Positions 7,482 through 16,438 of a stretch of DNA of 59,114 bases are shown here, piece by piece. The notes beneath the pieces are model-generated. The model worked only from the letters and a program-made list of their open reading frames with translations, was not told the origin of the DNA and did not search any database. A program made the translations under genes and the position numbers. The first letter of the stretch is position 1. Each line of letters starts with the position of its first letter. Source of the DNA: a bacterium (lineage in GTDB: Bacteria > Babelota > Babeliae > Babelales > Vermiphilaceae); the NCBI GenBank assembly GCA_021777215.1, contig JAJYDS010000005.1, forward strand, positions 1 through 59,114, given 5' to 3'.

Positions 7482-8696
7482 ATGAAGCAAAAACAAGAAT
7501 CTCACCCATGCACACTCGAGAGCAACAGAAATACCGCATCATGCAAAATACACGTCGTCTACATCATTACAAAACTCGAGTTGGGCGGCGCACAAAAGAT
7601 ATGCCTCACCCTCTTTGATGGCTTGACTCCCACCGGCATAGCAACCTATTTAATCTCAGGCGATCAGGGATTCTTGGTAGAACAGGTACGCACTAAAAAA
7701 AATGTATTTCTGATTCCTAATCTCAAAAGAGAACTCTCTCTCAAATCACTCTCACACGAAGTACGCGCATTTTGGCAACTCATACAAAAATTACGCGAAC
7801 TCAAAAAAAAGCATCCCCTTATTATCATACACACACATAGTACAAAGGCAGGTATACTCGGACGCTGGGCGGCATTTTTTTCGGGCATTCCTCGCCGCGT
7901 ACACACAATTCACGGTTACGCATTTCATGAACACCAATCAACCCTGACCTGGTTGTTACTCTATCTACCAGAACTCTTCACCAGTTTTATCACTACCCAC
8001 TTTATCTGCGTTTCAACTGCTGACATCAAAACAGGAATTAAACTCTTTCCCCGTTTTGCACACAAACATTCCATGATCCGTGCAGCAGTCGATTGGCAAC
8101 AATTTTTTACCCCCGCAGTACAGACAAGTTTCCCCACTACACCAATGCCGCATTTTATTTTTGGCACCGTAGCCTGCTTTAAGCCTCAAAAAAATCTCTT
8201 TGATCTCCTTCAGGCTTTTGCCTGGGTACACAAAAAAAATCCCCACACCTATTTGGAAATTATCGGCGATGGCATACAACGACCAGCGCTAGAAGCATGG
8301 ATTAAACAACACAATCTATCAACTGTTATCATCTTGCATGGGTGGCAAGATAAAGTTGCTCCCCTCATGCGCTGCTGGAATACCTTTGTACTCAGCTCAC
8401 TCTGGGAGGGATTACCCTGTGCAGTCATTGAAGCTCGTCTGCTGAAATTGCCCGTCATTAGTTATGCAACGGGCGGCATCCCCGACGTAATTAAGCATGA
8501 ACAAAATGGCTTACTCTGCAAAAAAGGTGATTGGTCACAATTAGCGCAGCATATGCTTACGATGAGCCAAGATCAAGTTTTGTATAAAAAGCTTCATAAC
8601 CAGAGCGACATGCTTGATGATTTTCAGGATGCATACATGGTGCATGCTCACGATACTTTGTACAAAAAACTATGCACCTCAAAAAAAATGTATTAA
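7482..8696 (+). CDS. Glycosyltransferase, GT4 family
   Basis: A 404-residue GT-B retaining glycosyltransferase. The N-terminal domain begins after about 20 residues with VVYIITKLELGGAQK, the usual G-G(A) acceptor-side loop. The C-terminal nucleotide-sugar domain has GTVACFKPQKN, LEIIGDG and the signature SSLWEGLPCAVIEARLLKLP with the E-x7-E pair, then TGGIPDVI. It is cytosolic or membrane-associated and probably builds an envelope polysaccharide. It stands alone, with AAAGGG before the ATG. The acceptor cannot be named from sequence. A second GT4 gene lies at 12659-13783. Confidence 0.88.
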   Translation: MKQKQESHPCTLESNRNTASCKIHVVYIITKLELGGAQKICLTLFDGLTPTGIATYLISGDQGFLVEQVRTKKNVFLIPNLKRELSLKSLSHEVRAFWQLIQKLRELKKKHPLIIIHTHSTKAGILGRWAAFFSGIPRRVHTIHGYAFHEHQSTLTWLLLYLPELFTSFITTHFICVSTADIKTGIKLFPRFAHKHSMIRAAVDWQQFFTPAVQTSFPTTPMPHFIFGTVACFKPQKNLFDLLQAFAWVHKKNPHTYLEIIGDGIQRPALEAWIKQHNLSTVIILHGWQDKVAPLMRCWNTFVLSSLWEGLPCAVIEARLLKLPVISYATGGIPDVIKHEQNGLLCKKGDWSQLAQHMLTMSQDQVLYKKLHNQSDMLDDFQDAYMVHAHDTLYKKLCTSKKMY

Positions 8697-8818
8697 AAGC
8701 CGTGTCCCTAGAATAACCTCATCTGAAGCAGCAATAAGTCCCTATTAACATCACTCCTTTTATGCATACTAAAACGATTTTAAAAACAGATGCGCCCAAC
8801 CATGTAATTGAGACAGAC

Positions 8819-9580
8819 ATGAAAAACGGCCGTTTTTCAAAGCGCACATGCCTAGCCACCACGCTGCTGCTCATCATCTGCATCGGACAAGTATCCGCCA
8901 TGCATCATACCGAGAGTACACTGCCATTACTGCCATCCCATCAGAACCGCTCACAATCAGTATAATCACGCAGAACACAATCGAAGAGAATACCCAAAGT
9001 TCCGGCACCCTCATCGAAGAAAAAGAGAGTGCACGTGCGCTGGCAACAGACATGACTATTGCGTGCCTCTATCTAGCAAGCAGTATTCCACAGACAGGAC
9101 CGGCGGCCAGCACTGCAACAGATATTGCCGCCAGTGCTCTCTGGCTGGGAGATGGTTTAAATGAATTGCGCGACAAGAACAAAAAAATCTGCCTCTCTAA
9201 CAAATACTACTATTGCTGGCCTTTTTCTTTTTGGCGGCATCCCAACAATCCCTGAAAAAACGCGCACAGAAGCAACTATCAGCGCAAGCCTACTCTGGCT
9301 TGGTGACAGCATCTGCAAACTCTGGCGAGCCCCAAAGAAAATATGTGAGACACTTACCGATGTAACAATCGCCAGTCTGTTTCTCGCGGGCAGCATGCCC
9401 TGCATACCCAAAGAACAACAAAGCGAAGCAAATATCGCCGCGTGCGTCCCCTGGCTAGCAGACAATAGCATAGATTTAGTTAAGCTCTGCATTAACCGCA
9501 AAAATCAACAACAGACTCTTCATACAATGAAAAGTATTTCAAATTCTTCGCTTAAAAATATCACAATAGAAACAGAGTGA
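8819..9580 (+). pseudogene. Frameshifted secreted protein with three ~50-residue repeats
   Basis: Three overlapping frames make one protein if two compensating shifts are allowed. Frame 2 gives MKNGRF...LLLIICIGQVSA, a clear signal peptide, then ends at 8965. Frame 1 (to 9255) gives repeat 1, TDMTIACLYLASSIPQTG ... ALWLGDGLNEL. Frame 2 again (to 9580) gives repeat 2, TNTTIAGLFLFGGIPTIP ... LLWLGDS, and repeat 3, TDVTIASLFLAGSMPCIP ... VPWLADN. The repeats match one another across the frame change, so this is not chance. The second shift falls near the CTCTCT run at about 9193-9198, the first between about 8900 and 8965. It could be a decayed gene, an assembly error or less likely programmed frameshifting. 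Function unknown. Confidence 0.65.
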
Positions 9581-9663
9581 AAAAACGTAAAATAAAAACG
9601 TGATTTTTTAAATGCAGGCGAGTATACTAACTGACGATAAAACGTAAATACGAAAGGCTCTGT

Positions 9664-10587
9664 ATGAAAAAATATGATTTTTTATTGGACGCCATTGGTA
9701 ACACACCGCTGGTTAAAGTAAAATTCGAAACACCAGGATCGGTGTACGCAAAACTGGAGTACCTCAATCCAGGAGGAAGTGTAAAAGATCGTTCCGCGCT
9801 GTACATGGTACAACAGGCAGAAAAGTCTGGACAATTAAAACCAGGCGGCACACTCATCGATGCATCATCAGGAAACCAAGGTATCGCAACCGCTATGATC
9901 GGCGCAGCACGCGGTTACAAAGTTATTATCACCATATCGGAAAAAAGCAGCCTCGAAAAAGTAAACACCATCAAAGCGTATGGCGCACAAGTCGTTGTCT
10001 GCCCTTCGACAGAATTTATCGAAGATCCACGCAGTTACCACAGCCAAGCGGTCGCTATTCATAAAAAAACGCCAAATTCATTCATGCCAAATCAATACTT
10101 CAATATCGAAAACAGAAACGCTCACTACAGCTTGCTCGGCCCTGAGATCTGGAAACAGACAGAAGGAAAAGTAACCCACTTTTTCGCTGGCGCAGGTACA
10201 GGAGGCACGGTCAGCGGCGTTGGCAAATATCTCAAAGAACAAAATCCTAACATCAAAGTATTTGCTGTTGATTCGATTAACTCATTCAGAACAACCAAAG
10301 GACACCCAAAGCCATATAAAGTTGAAGGCATGGGAATTGACTTTGTCTCCCCGGTTCTTGCTAACGAGGTAATTAGCGAATTTATACCCGTATCAGACGA
10401 AGATGCACTGGGCATGCTGCCAGTATTAGCATCACAACATGGTATGCTCGTCGGTCCAAGCAGCGGCGCAGTTGCCTATGCAGCAAAGGAATACGCAAAG
10501 ACTCTGGGCAAGAATGATCTTGCAGTCATGATTTTTGGTGATTCAGGACGCGCCTATTTGACCAAGAATTTTTATAACAAAAACTAA
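9664..10587 (+). CDS. Cystathionine beta-synthase / cysteine synthase-like PLP enzyme
   Basis: A fold-type II PLP enzyme of 307 residues. The PLP lysine is Lys41 in GGSVKDRSA, preceded by IGNTPLV. ASSGNQGI is the substrate loop, GAGTGGT binds the cofactor phosphate and GPSSGA is near the C-terminus. DPRS, QYFN--N--HY and VEGMGIDFV are closer to cystathionine beta-synthases than to CysK. The heme and CBS regulatory domains are absent. Likely reaction: beta-replacement on serine or O-acetylserine. No cysE or other sulfur genes are nearby. AAAGG precedes the ATG, and a strong terminator follows at 10615-10654. Confidence 0.87.
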   Translation: MKKYDFLLDAIGNTPLVKVKFETPGSVYAKLEYLNPGGSVKDRSALYMVQQAEKSGQLKPGGTLIDASSGNQGIATAMIGAARGYKVIITISEKSSLEKVNTIKAYGAQVVVCPSTEFIEDPRSYHSQAVAIHKKTPNSFMPNQYFNIENRNAHYSLLGPEIWKQTEGKVTHFFAGAGTGGTVSGVGKYLKEQNPNIKVFAVDSINSFRTTKGHPKPYKVEGMGIDFVSPVLANEVISEFIPVSDEDALGMLPVLASQHGMLVGPSSGAVAYAAKEYAKTLGKNDLAVMIFGDSGRAYLTKNFYNKN

Positions 10588-10614
10588 AAAATATCCCGTT
10601 TTTTAACAAATAGC

Positions 10615-10654
10615 AGCCAGCGTTTGAAAATAATCTTCAAACGCTGGCTTTTTT
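10615..10654 (+). terminator. Strong terminator after the CBS-like gene
   Basis: A perfect 14-bp stem AGCCAGCGTTTGAA (10615-10628) / TTCAAACGCTGGCT (10636-10649) with a 7-nt loop is followed by TTTTT. A further 9-bp inverted repeat GCTGTTTTT/AAAAACAGC lies at 10695-10716. Confidence 0.9.
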
Positions 10655-10762
10655 ACATCGACACAATACTTTAATACAAAAACAAATCACATACGCTGTT
10701 TTTAAGAAAAAACAGCATCTTGAAAATTATATTTTTTAAGACAAAATAAGTAATAGAGACTC

Positions 10763-10771
10763 TGTTATACA
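10763..10771 (+). promoter_or_regulatory. Possible extended -10 element
   Basis: TGT followed by TATACA resembles an extended -10 box about 24 bp before the start at 10795. The same TGTTATAC core occurs at 30736-30744 before the HAD gene. No convincing -35 box is seen for either. Confidence 0.4.
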
Positions 10772-10794
10772 CTTTATTACTTAAAGGACTCTTG

Positions 10795-11325
10795 ATGTAC
10801 AAAACAATCCGGCTGAGCATCCTCTCCTTCCTCTCCATTCTTACGGCACACCAACTTACGGCGAGTTACACCATGGACTTTCTCACAGCAGACCCAGAAA
10901 ACTATCTGGCAGCCGCTGAAAATGCGACCGAAAAGCAGCCTGTCACTATTAATAATTATTACAATACAAATAGCAAAAAAACAGCGGGCCACCAGCTGCG
11001 TGCGGCCGTTAAAGTGGTCGGTGGGGTGGCATTACTACTCCTGGGGCTGCGCTATGGCAAAATGGTACGCGTCTACACAAAAGATGTAGTGACCATGCCA
11101 ACGCGAGTAAAACACATCCATGCACGCGTCAAAGCCATAGAGAAAAACATGGCAACTAAAGAACAATGCGATGCCATACGCGCAAAACTCGCTGAACTTA
11201 AAACCGTTGTCGCAACCAAAGAAGATCTGGCAACCCTTGCAACCAAGGGTGATCTTTCACCTCTGGCAACCAAAAAACAAGTTGCCGCGCTGTCTGATAT
11301 TCTGGAGAAAATGCTTCCAGCCTAA
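10795..11325 (+). CDS. Secreted/membrane hypothetical protein with coiled-coil tail
   Basis: I do not recognise this 176-residue protein. Residues 1-23 form a signal peptide (MYKTIRLSILSFLSILTA). A membrane helix follows near residues 68-82 (VVGGVALLLLGLRYG). The C-terminal third is a predicted coiled coil built on a repeated ATK-x-DL pattern: ATKEQCD, ATKEDLATL, ATKGDLSPL, ATKKQVAAL. Such TKxDL ladders are common in structural coiled coils. I start at the ATG at 10795 (AAAGGA 7 nt upstream); a TTG one codon earlier is less likely. It is convergent with the next gene. Confidence 0.65.
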   Translation: MYKTIRLSILSFLSILTAHQLTASYTMDFLTADPENYLAAAENATEKQPVTINNYYNTNSKKTAGHQLRAAVKVVGGVALLLLGLRYGKMVRVYTKDVVTMPTRVKHIHARVKAIEKNMATKEQCDAIRAKLAELKTVVATKEDLATLATKGDLSPLATKKQVAALSDILEKMLPA

Positions 11326-11337
11326 CATAGAAGCCCG

Positions 11338-12279
11338 TTAAAAAGTAACCCGAGCAAGATTAAGCGGTTTGGGAACGCCAGCACCAAGATAATCATGTTT
11401 TTGAGGCTCACTGCGCACCCGTGCATATCCCATTTTTTCAAGCGCCCCACACACATTGGCACAGTGCGATCCGCCGGCAAAAAGAACAATGAGCTCCTTA
11501 TCTGCTGCTGTCACAATCTGATGCAGAATTTTGGAGTCAAGCAGCTGGCTATCAAAAATAAGTAAGTCTTTAAGCATCTCGAGCTTGTTCCCTCCCCGCA
11601 TATGATCTCCTACATAGCGGGCAACAGAGACGGTATTTTCCCGTGACAATGCAAAATCGTTCATTTTCTTTTTTACCGCGGCAACTCCTTTTTGGTGTAC
11701 ATTCTGTAAAAAAGATCCATCGCGATAGGTCTCTATCTCACCTATAGTACGGGCAATCTCGTCACGAAGCGCCCCCATGGTTATCATGGTTGTAGAGGCA
11801 AAACTTGCCGGATCAGCCGATGGCGCATTAAAGACGGGCCCTAACGACGTCACCCGACAAAAGCGATATTCGACATTGCAAACCGAGGCTCCTGCCGCCT
11901 GACATTTTTCAGTCAGCCCACCCAATATACCTCCTCGTGGCCGAACACAGAAATTGCCACAACTCGCACACCCCCGGTCATTGGCGGCACACAAATCTTC
12001 TACAATAATCTTACAGGAATTTTTATTTACTTTTTTCAAAAGATTATCGATATGAACAGACTGGGTAGCATGTACTTGTTGAGTAATTGCCGTCAATTGA
12101 TCATGAAAATCACTATAGGCTAACACTTTCTGATATCTACCCCGTGATCCATCCCATTTACGTAGCATCGTTACATCGTAGATAAATGCCGGCGCTAGAC
12201 ACCCATAACAAAAACCAAAAATAACCAATCCACACCGTATTATACAATCAACTCTTCGCGCCCAACAACACCTGCACAT
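11338..12279 (-). CDS. Secreted, cysteine-rich hypothetical protein
   Basis: No family recognised. From the ATG at 12279 the protein has 313 residues; the frame extends 21 codons further with other possible starts. The N-terminus MCRCCWARR plus the stretch CIIRCGLVIFGFCYGCLAPA looks like a signal or anchor segment rich in cysteine. A cluster CAANDRGCASCGNFC (mid-protein) could bind metal or form disulfides. A later LIVLFAGGSHCANV resembles a Rossmann-like strand-loop. The gene is convergent with 10795-11325, 12 bp apart. Confidence 0.55.
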   Translation of the reverse strand: MCRCCWARRVDCIIRCGLVIFGFCYGCLAPAFIYDVTMLRKWDGSRGRYQKVLAYSDFHDQLTAITQQVHATQSVHIDNLLKKVNKNSCKIIVEDLCAANDRGCASCGNFCVRPRGGILGGLTEKCQAAGASVCNVEYRFCRVTSLGPVFNAPSADPASFASTTMITMGALRDEIARTIGEIETYRDGSFLQNVHQKGVAAVKKKMNDFALSRENTVSVARYVGDHMRGGNKLEMLKDLLIFDSQLLDSKILHQIVTAADKELIVLFAGGSHCANVCGALEKMGYARVRSEPQKHDYLGAGVPKPLNLARVTF

Positions 12280-12658
12280 AAAAAACAACGGCCCCCCGGC
12301 ACATGCTCGTCCCCCCAGACTTGCCATACCCATTCCCCCCAAATAGACACGATTCCCTTCTCCTTACTTTCTTCCTCTTTAAATATTGTAATTCAGTTTG
12401 GATATTTATATCAATATGTTTTATTTATTTTATAAAAAAAGAATTTTTATTTGAGCAAAAAAAGAAAATAAAATCTTCTAAAAAAAACGAGGGCATGAAA
12501 AGCACGTCTAGCAAGCAACAAACAGTGCCTCTAAAAAAATGTAAACGAAAAAACAAAAAAGGGAAAAAGAAACCCCCATCCAGACAGAACGTCGTGGATA
12601 GGGGAAATGGAGGTTATCATTATTATAAATATCAGCGTATCCCAACTTTTTTTAAAAA
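12280..12658. other. Intergenic region, AT-rich
   Basis: Contains the promoter region of the leftward hypothetical gene and, at 12555-12604, a terminator for the leftward glycosyltransferase. A rightward reading frame rich in Lys (from about 12495) crosses it and runs into the glycosyltransferase gene on the opposite strand; it has no ribosome site and I do not believe it. Confidence 0.5.
12555..12604 (-). terminator. Terminator of the GT4 gene
   Basis: On the minus strand, CCCC-T-ATCC pairs with GGATGGGG (12574-12604, one bulge), followed by TTTCTTTTT. It lies about 55 bp past the stop of the glycosyltransferase. Confidence 0.6.
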
Positions 12659-13783
12659 TCAAATTTTCACGCGACACAAAGCCAGGTTAGCAAAAAGATG
12701 CGAGTATGCTGCATGCATTGCACGCTGGGAAAATTCTTGCTGTACTTTTTTTTGCGCGCAAGCACCCAACTCTTTTCTAAGTTGTTGATTAACTCCTAAG
12801 ACAGCGAGTATCTCGGCAAGCTCTGCAGGATTCCCGGACTGAATCACCATACCATCTACCGCATGGGTAATCACCGGATGCCTCGTCCCCGCATGAGTAA
12901 CCACACAGGCAAGGCCAAGACTCATAGCTTCCAACAACGCAAGAGAAATACCTTCCTTATCAGATGTCTGCACAAAAATATCCATAATGGGATAGTACCC
13001 ATAGGCCGGTGAATCATGCACAAAGCGCACATGCGGATCAGCACCTAAAAGGCCGCGCTTTTCAGCCTGATCACGCAACAGAGATTCTTGTGACCCTGAG
13101 CCAACAATAAGCAAGCGCGCATGCGGCACGTGCTCTAAAAAAGCGGCAAAACCTTCTAACAACAAATCATAGCGCTTAACGGGCTCTAAGCGGCCAACTG
13201 TACCAATGACCAGATGTTCGTGGCTAAAACCAAAAGCATACCGGTTTTTGCGCAGTTGAGAGCTTTTTTTACCAATTTCATCATAATCTACGCCATTTTT
13301 TATTACTTTAAGCGCTGACTCTACCCGATACTTTTGTAAAACCCCTTGAGCAACCTCATCTGAGACAGCAACAAGGCGAGTTGCCGCACGAATCGTACAC
13401 CAATCAAGCATGTTACGTAGCAAGCCATCTTGCTCCACATTGTTATGCATAACGGAAACAACAGGAATACCCAGTAAGCGAGCCACAACGCGACCCGCAT
13501 TGTTCGCGCTCCATAAAAGCGTATGCAGGCAGTCTGGCTGTAGCTTTTTTAGTAGGCGATATAATCGCCCAAAAAAGAAAAGGTCATAGCGGAAAAAAGA
13601 ACCTGAAATCTGATGACAGGGTATACCTAATTTTTGAAGTCGCTCTCTATAAGGGCCATCATGAACATAGAGTACAATTTGGTCAAAATTCTCGTATGCC
13701 AGCTGTTCAACTAAATAATAGAGTGTCGTCTCAGCACCGCCAATTTTGAGACTCGAGGTAAAATGGACCAGTTTAATACGCAT
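12659..13783 (-). CDS. Glycosyltransferase, GT4 family
   Basis: A 374-residue GT-B enzyme. It starts VHFTSSLKIGGAETTLYYL (acceptor domain, Gly-Gly loop), then VVSVMHNNVE, VAVSDEVAQ and KVIKNGVDYD at the domain linker. The donor domain has GTVGRLEPVKRYDLLL, LLIVGSG and SDKEGISLALLEAMSLGLA with the E-x7-E signature. It is the last gene of a leftward group after ferredoxin and an acyl-CoA ligase, 101 bp after the latter. Likely role is assembly of a surface glycan or glycolipid. It is only distantly similar to the GT4 at 7482. Confidence 0.9.
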   Translation of the reverse strand: MRIKLVHFTSSLKIGGAETTLYYLVEQLAYENFDQIVLYVHDGPYRERLQKLGIPCHQISGSFFRYDLFFFGRLYRLLKKLQPDCLHTLLWSANNAGRVVARLLGIPVVSVMHNNVEQDGLLRNMLDWCTIRAATRLVAVSDEVAQGVLQKYRVESALKVIKNGVDYDEIGKKSSQLRKNRYAFGFSHEHLVIGTVGRLEPVKRYDLLLEGFAAFLEHVPHARLLIVGSGSQESLLRDQAEKRGLLGADPHVRFVHDSPAYGYYPIMDIFVQTSDKEGISLALLEAMSLGLACVVTHAGTRHPVITHAVDGMVIQSGNPAELAEILAVLGVNQQLRKELGACAQKKVQQEFSQRAMHAAYSHLFANLALCRVKI

Positions 13784-13818
13784 TATATCGTTCTGAAAAT
13801 GTATATCCTAAATTCTTT

Positions 13819-13860
13819 AAAGCAGGTAAGTCACCCTGAGGCAAGACCTACCTGCTTTTT
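13819..13860. terminator. Hairpin between the acyl-CoA ligase and GT4 genes
   Basis: A perfect 10-bp stem AAAGCAGGTA (13819-13828) / TACCTGCTTT (13849-13858). The T-tract is better on the plus strand (TTTTT) than on the minus strand (TTT), so as a leftward terminator it would be weak. Confidence 0.5.
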
Positions 13861-13884
13861 CTCAGCTCCGCATGATCGATAGTG

Positions 13885-15468
13885 TTATTTTAATTGCTTA
13901 CGCAATACCTTTTTATCAATTTTTCCCGTCGCAGTAACTGCCAACTCATGCGTAGTGATAATAAACTCTCGCGGCACTTTGTACATAGCCAAATGCTGCA
14001 TACACAAATCACGCAATGTTTTTTCAAGACCGGGATCTACCTTACTTACTTGAACAAATGCAACCGGCACTTCACCCTCCATATCCGCAGCCTTGCCCAC
14101 CACGCCTGCACGTATCACCGCCGGATGACTCATCAGTACATTTTCAATTTCTTGCGGATAAATATTGAAACCTTTATTAATGATAAGATCTTTCAAGCGT
14201 CCGGTGATCACAATTTTACCCTTGGCATCAATATAGGCTAAATCACCCGTATCAAGCCATCCATCTTTGATTACCTTCGCTGTTTGCTCAGGTGCATTAT
14301 AGTACCCGAGCATAACATTATCACCTTTTACCCACAGCGCTCCAATCTCTCCCTGCGGCAGGACTTTTCCGTGATCATCGCGGATCTCACAGGAAACACC
14401 CAGAACCGGCCGCCCAATAGTATTTGTTGGTCCTGCCTCATCCTCAAAATCAACCGCGATGACGGGTGAAGCCTCGGTAAGTCCGTAACCATTGCAAAGT
14501 TTGCGACGATAGACCAATTCAAAAGCACACCGAATACGATCAGGTAATGCATCGCCACCAGAAAAAAAGTATTTCACCGAATCAAGCGGTGCATTTTTCA
14601 TTAAACAGATAAGACCAAACAATGCTGGAATTCCTAAAAAAAAGGTCGGCTTATGCTGTAACGCTCCTAAAATATAACGCCGTTCAATTTTAGGAACCAA
14701 TACAACTGTGCATCCCATAAAAAGCACCGCCCAAACACAGGTGCTTTGGGTAAAGCTATGAAAAAGAGGGAGCACTCCCAAAATACGTTCTGTGTGATGA
14801 AGTTGCATACAAGAAACAATCTGAAATGCATTGGTCATACAATTGCGCGAGCTCAGCATCACCCCTTTAGGTAACCCTGTCGTCCCTGATGTATAGAGCA
14901 ATGCAATCAATTCATCCGAATCAAGTTCATGAACCTTAAAGTCTGGCAACTGCACTGGTATAGGCTCATCAAGACGCATATCTTGTTCGGTTAAGATAGG
15001 CAGCGTTACTACTGCAGGCATAGAACGGAAGTGCTCAACTTTATCAGCACTGGTGATAATAAGTACGGGCTTGGCATCGTTAAGTATATGCGTAAGCTCA
15101 ACTTCCTTTAAAAAGGTATTAAGGGGTACAACTACCGCACCCATCTGGACAATACCATAATACCCTATATAAAATTCGATCGAATTTTCTAAAAACAAAA
15201 ACACGCGATCATGCGGACGAATGCCACGCTCAATCAAAAGTTCACTCAAACGCAATGCACGGTAATACAAATCTTTGTAGGTTATTTTTTTATCTACGCA
15301 AATGAGCGCTACGTTATCAGGATACCGTTTCGCAGTTCTTTGAAGCAAAGAACCCAAAAAAAAGGTTTTACCATTTTTAAAAATCTCCGCGCGTAATTCA
15401 TTAATGTACGCCGGCAAATCACCGACAATGCGATGATAGACTGATTTATAAAGCGATTGTAATGACAT
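13885..15468 (-). CDS. fadD: Long-chain acyl-CoA ligase-like AMP-binding protein
   Basis: An adenylate-forming enzyme of 527 residues that activates a carboxylic acid, probably a fatty acid, to its CoA or ACP thioester. Motifs in order: LLYTSGTTGLPKGVML (P-loop-like A3), NGYGLTEASPV (A5), GWLDTGDLAYID (A7), GRLKDLIINKGFNIYP (A8) and TATGKIDKK with the catalytic lysine (A10). Start: GAGGA precedes two ATGs; the one at 15468 has 6-nt spacing, the one at 15474 overlaps the ferredoxin stop as ATGA. Tight coupling with ferredoxin suggests co-regulation. The acid substrate cannot be read from sequence. Confidence 0.88.
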   Translation of the reverse strand: MSLQSLYKSVYHRIVGDLPAYINELRAEIFKNGKTFFLGSLLQRTAKRYPDNVALICVDKKITYKDLYYRALRLSELLIERGIRPHDRVFLFLENSIEFYIGYYGIVQMGAVVVPLNTFLKEVELTHILNDAKPVLIITSADKVEHFRSMPAVVTLPILTEQDMRLDEPIPVQLPDFKVHELDSDELIALLYTSGTTGLPKGVMLSSRNCMTNAFQIVSCMQLHHTERILGVLPLFHSFTQSTCVWAVLFMGCTVVLVPKIERRYILGALQHKPTFFLGIPALFGLICLMKNAPLDSVKYFFSGGDALPDRIRCAFELVYRRKLCNGYGLTEASPVIAVDFEDEAGPTNTIGRPVLGVSCEIRDDHGKVLPQGEIGALWVKGDNVMLGYYNAPEQTAKVIKDGWLDTGDLAYIDAKGKIVITGRLKDLIINKGFNIYPQEIENVLMSHPAVIRAGVVGKAADMEGEVPVAFVQVSKVDPGLEKTLRDLCMQHLAMYKVPREFIITTHELAVTATGKIDKKVLRKQLK

Positions 15469-15470
15469 CT

Positions 15471-15668
15471 TCATTCCTCTTGCACCTTTATTACTTGAAC
15501 AGGACACTGACGTGCCGCCTCTTTAATTGCTTCTTCATGCGCTTGAATATCCGCATCCGCATTCACCCGCGCACGATCGGCAATATCAAACACGGCCGGC
15601 GCCAGGTCTTGGCATCTGCCACATGAAATACATCCCGGCTCGATTATTATTCTTATTTTCTTTTTCAT
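15471..15668 (-). CDS. Ferredoxin, single [4Fe-4S] cluster
   Basis: A 65-residue electron carrier. The cluster ligands are C13-IS-C16-GR-C19 and a fourth Cys in the C-terminal QCPVQVI segment (C-x2-C-x2-C ... CP), the mono-cluster pattern of Bacillus/Pyrococcus ferredoxins, with an acidic middle helix. It directly precedes the acyl-CoA ligase with near overlap. Its electron-transfer partner is not evident in the window. Confidence 0.9.
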   Translation of the reverse strand: MKKKIRIIIEPGCISCGRCQDLAPAVFDIADRARVNADADIQAHEEAIKEAARQCPVQVIKVQEE

Positions 15669-15777
15669 ATAAATCTCTGTTTTTGGTTATCCCCAAAAGA
15701 CAACTTCCCCTTTTTATCCTATACTTATACTAAAAAAAAGTTACCCGCATAGCAACTTATCCCCCAAAAAGGCACCC

Positions 15778-16419
15778 ATGAAACAGCTCAAAAAGGGCAT
15801 TCTTATCGCCGTAGAAGGCATCGATGGTTCTGGTAAAAGCACCCTTGCACTTAACCTCTATCAAGAACTGCGCGCCGCCTACACCGCCGTCGTCCTCACC
15901 AAAGAACCCGGCGATAGTCAATTAGGCACTACCTTACGTTCACTTCTACAAGAAAAACCAGTACCTGTTTGCCCAAAAGCAGAATATTTGCTCTTTGCTG
16001 CGGATCGCGCACAACATATGCAAGAAATCGTAGTCCCCGCGCTTAAAAATAAGGCTATCATCATTTCCGATCGGATGGCAGACTCTTCGCTTGTCTATCA
16101 AGGATATGGACGCGGCCTTGAATTAGCTATGATTGAAAAAATTAACTACTGGGCCATGGGAGGCATATTCCCAGATTTGGTATTCTATGTATCTGTCCCG
16201 CTGAGTGTGGCACTCGAACGAATTACCCTACGTAAAAAACCTCTCAGCTCATTCGAACAAGAGCAAGCACAATTTACACAAACACTGCTCACTGGATTTC
16301 AAGAAATCTTTAAAAAGAGAACTAATGTCATCACTCTTGATGGCACCCTTTCGCCACAGGCGTTGACCCATGAAGCACGCACGAAATTAGAAAATTTTAT
16401 CATAACATATTCGCTCTAA
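15778..16419 (+). CDS. tmk: Thymidylate kinase
   Basis: Phosphorylates dTMP to dTDP. The 213-residue protein begins with the P-loop VEGIDGSGKST, followed by the dTMP-binding DR motif in ISDRMADSSLVYQGYGRGL. The LID region is around RITLRKKPLS. Normal family length. AAAAGG precedes the ATG by 6-7 nt. It is followed after 19 bp by holB, a very common bacterial pairing. Confidence 0.95.
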   Translation: MKQLKKGILIAVEGIDGSGKSTLALNLYQELRAAYTAVVLTKEPGDSQLGTTLRSLLQEKPVPVCPKAEYLLFAADRAQHMQEIVVPALKNKAIIISDRMADSSLVYQGYGRGLELAMIEKINYWAMGGIFPDLVFYVSVPLSVALERITLRKKPLSSFEQEQAQFTQTLLTGFQEIFKKRTNVITLDGTLSPQALTHEARTKLENFIITYSL

Positions 16420-16438
16420 AAACTACTCGAGAACCTGT

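Noticed and set aside
12303-12788. Rightward open frame of 161 codons rich in Lys
   Set aside because: It overlaps both a leftward hypothetical gene and the leftward glycosyltransferase, has no ribosome site, and crosses a terminator; composition reflects AT-rich intergenic DNA.
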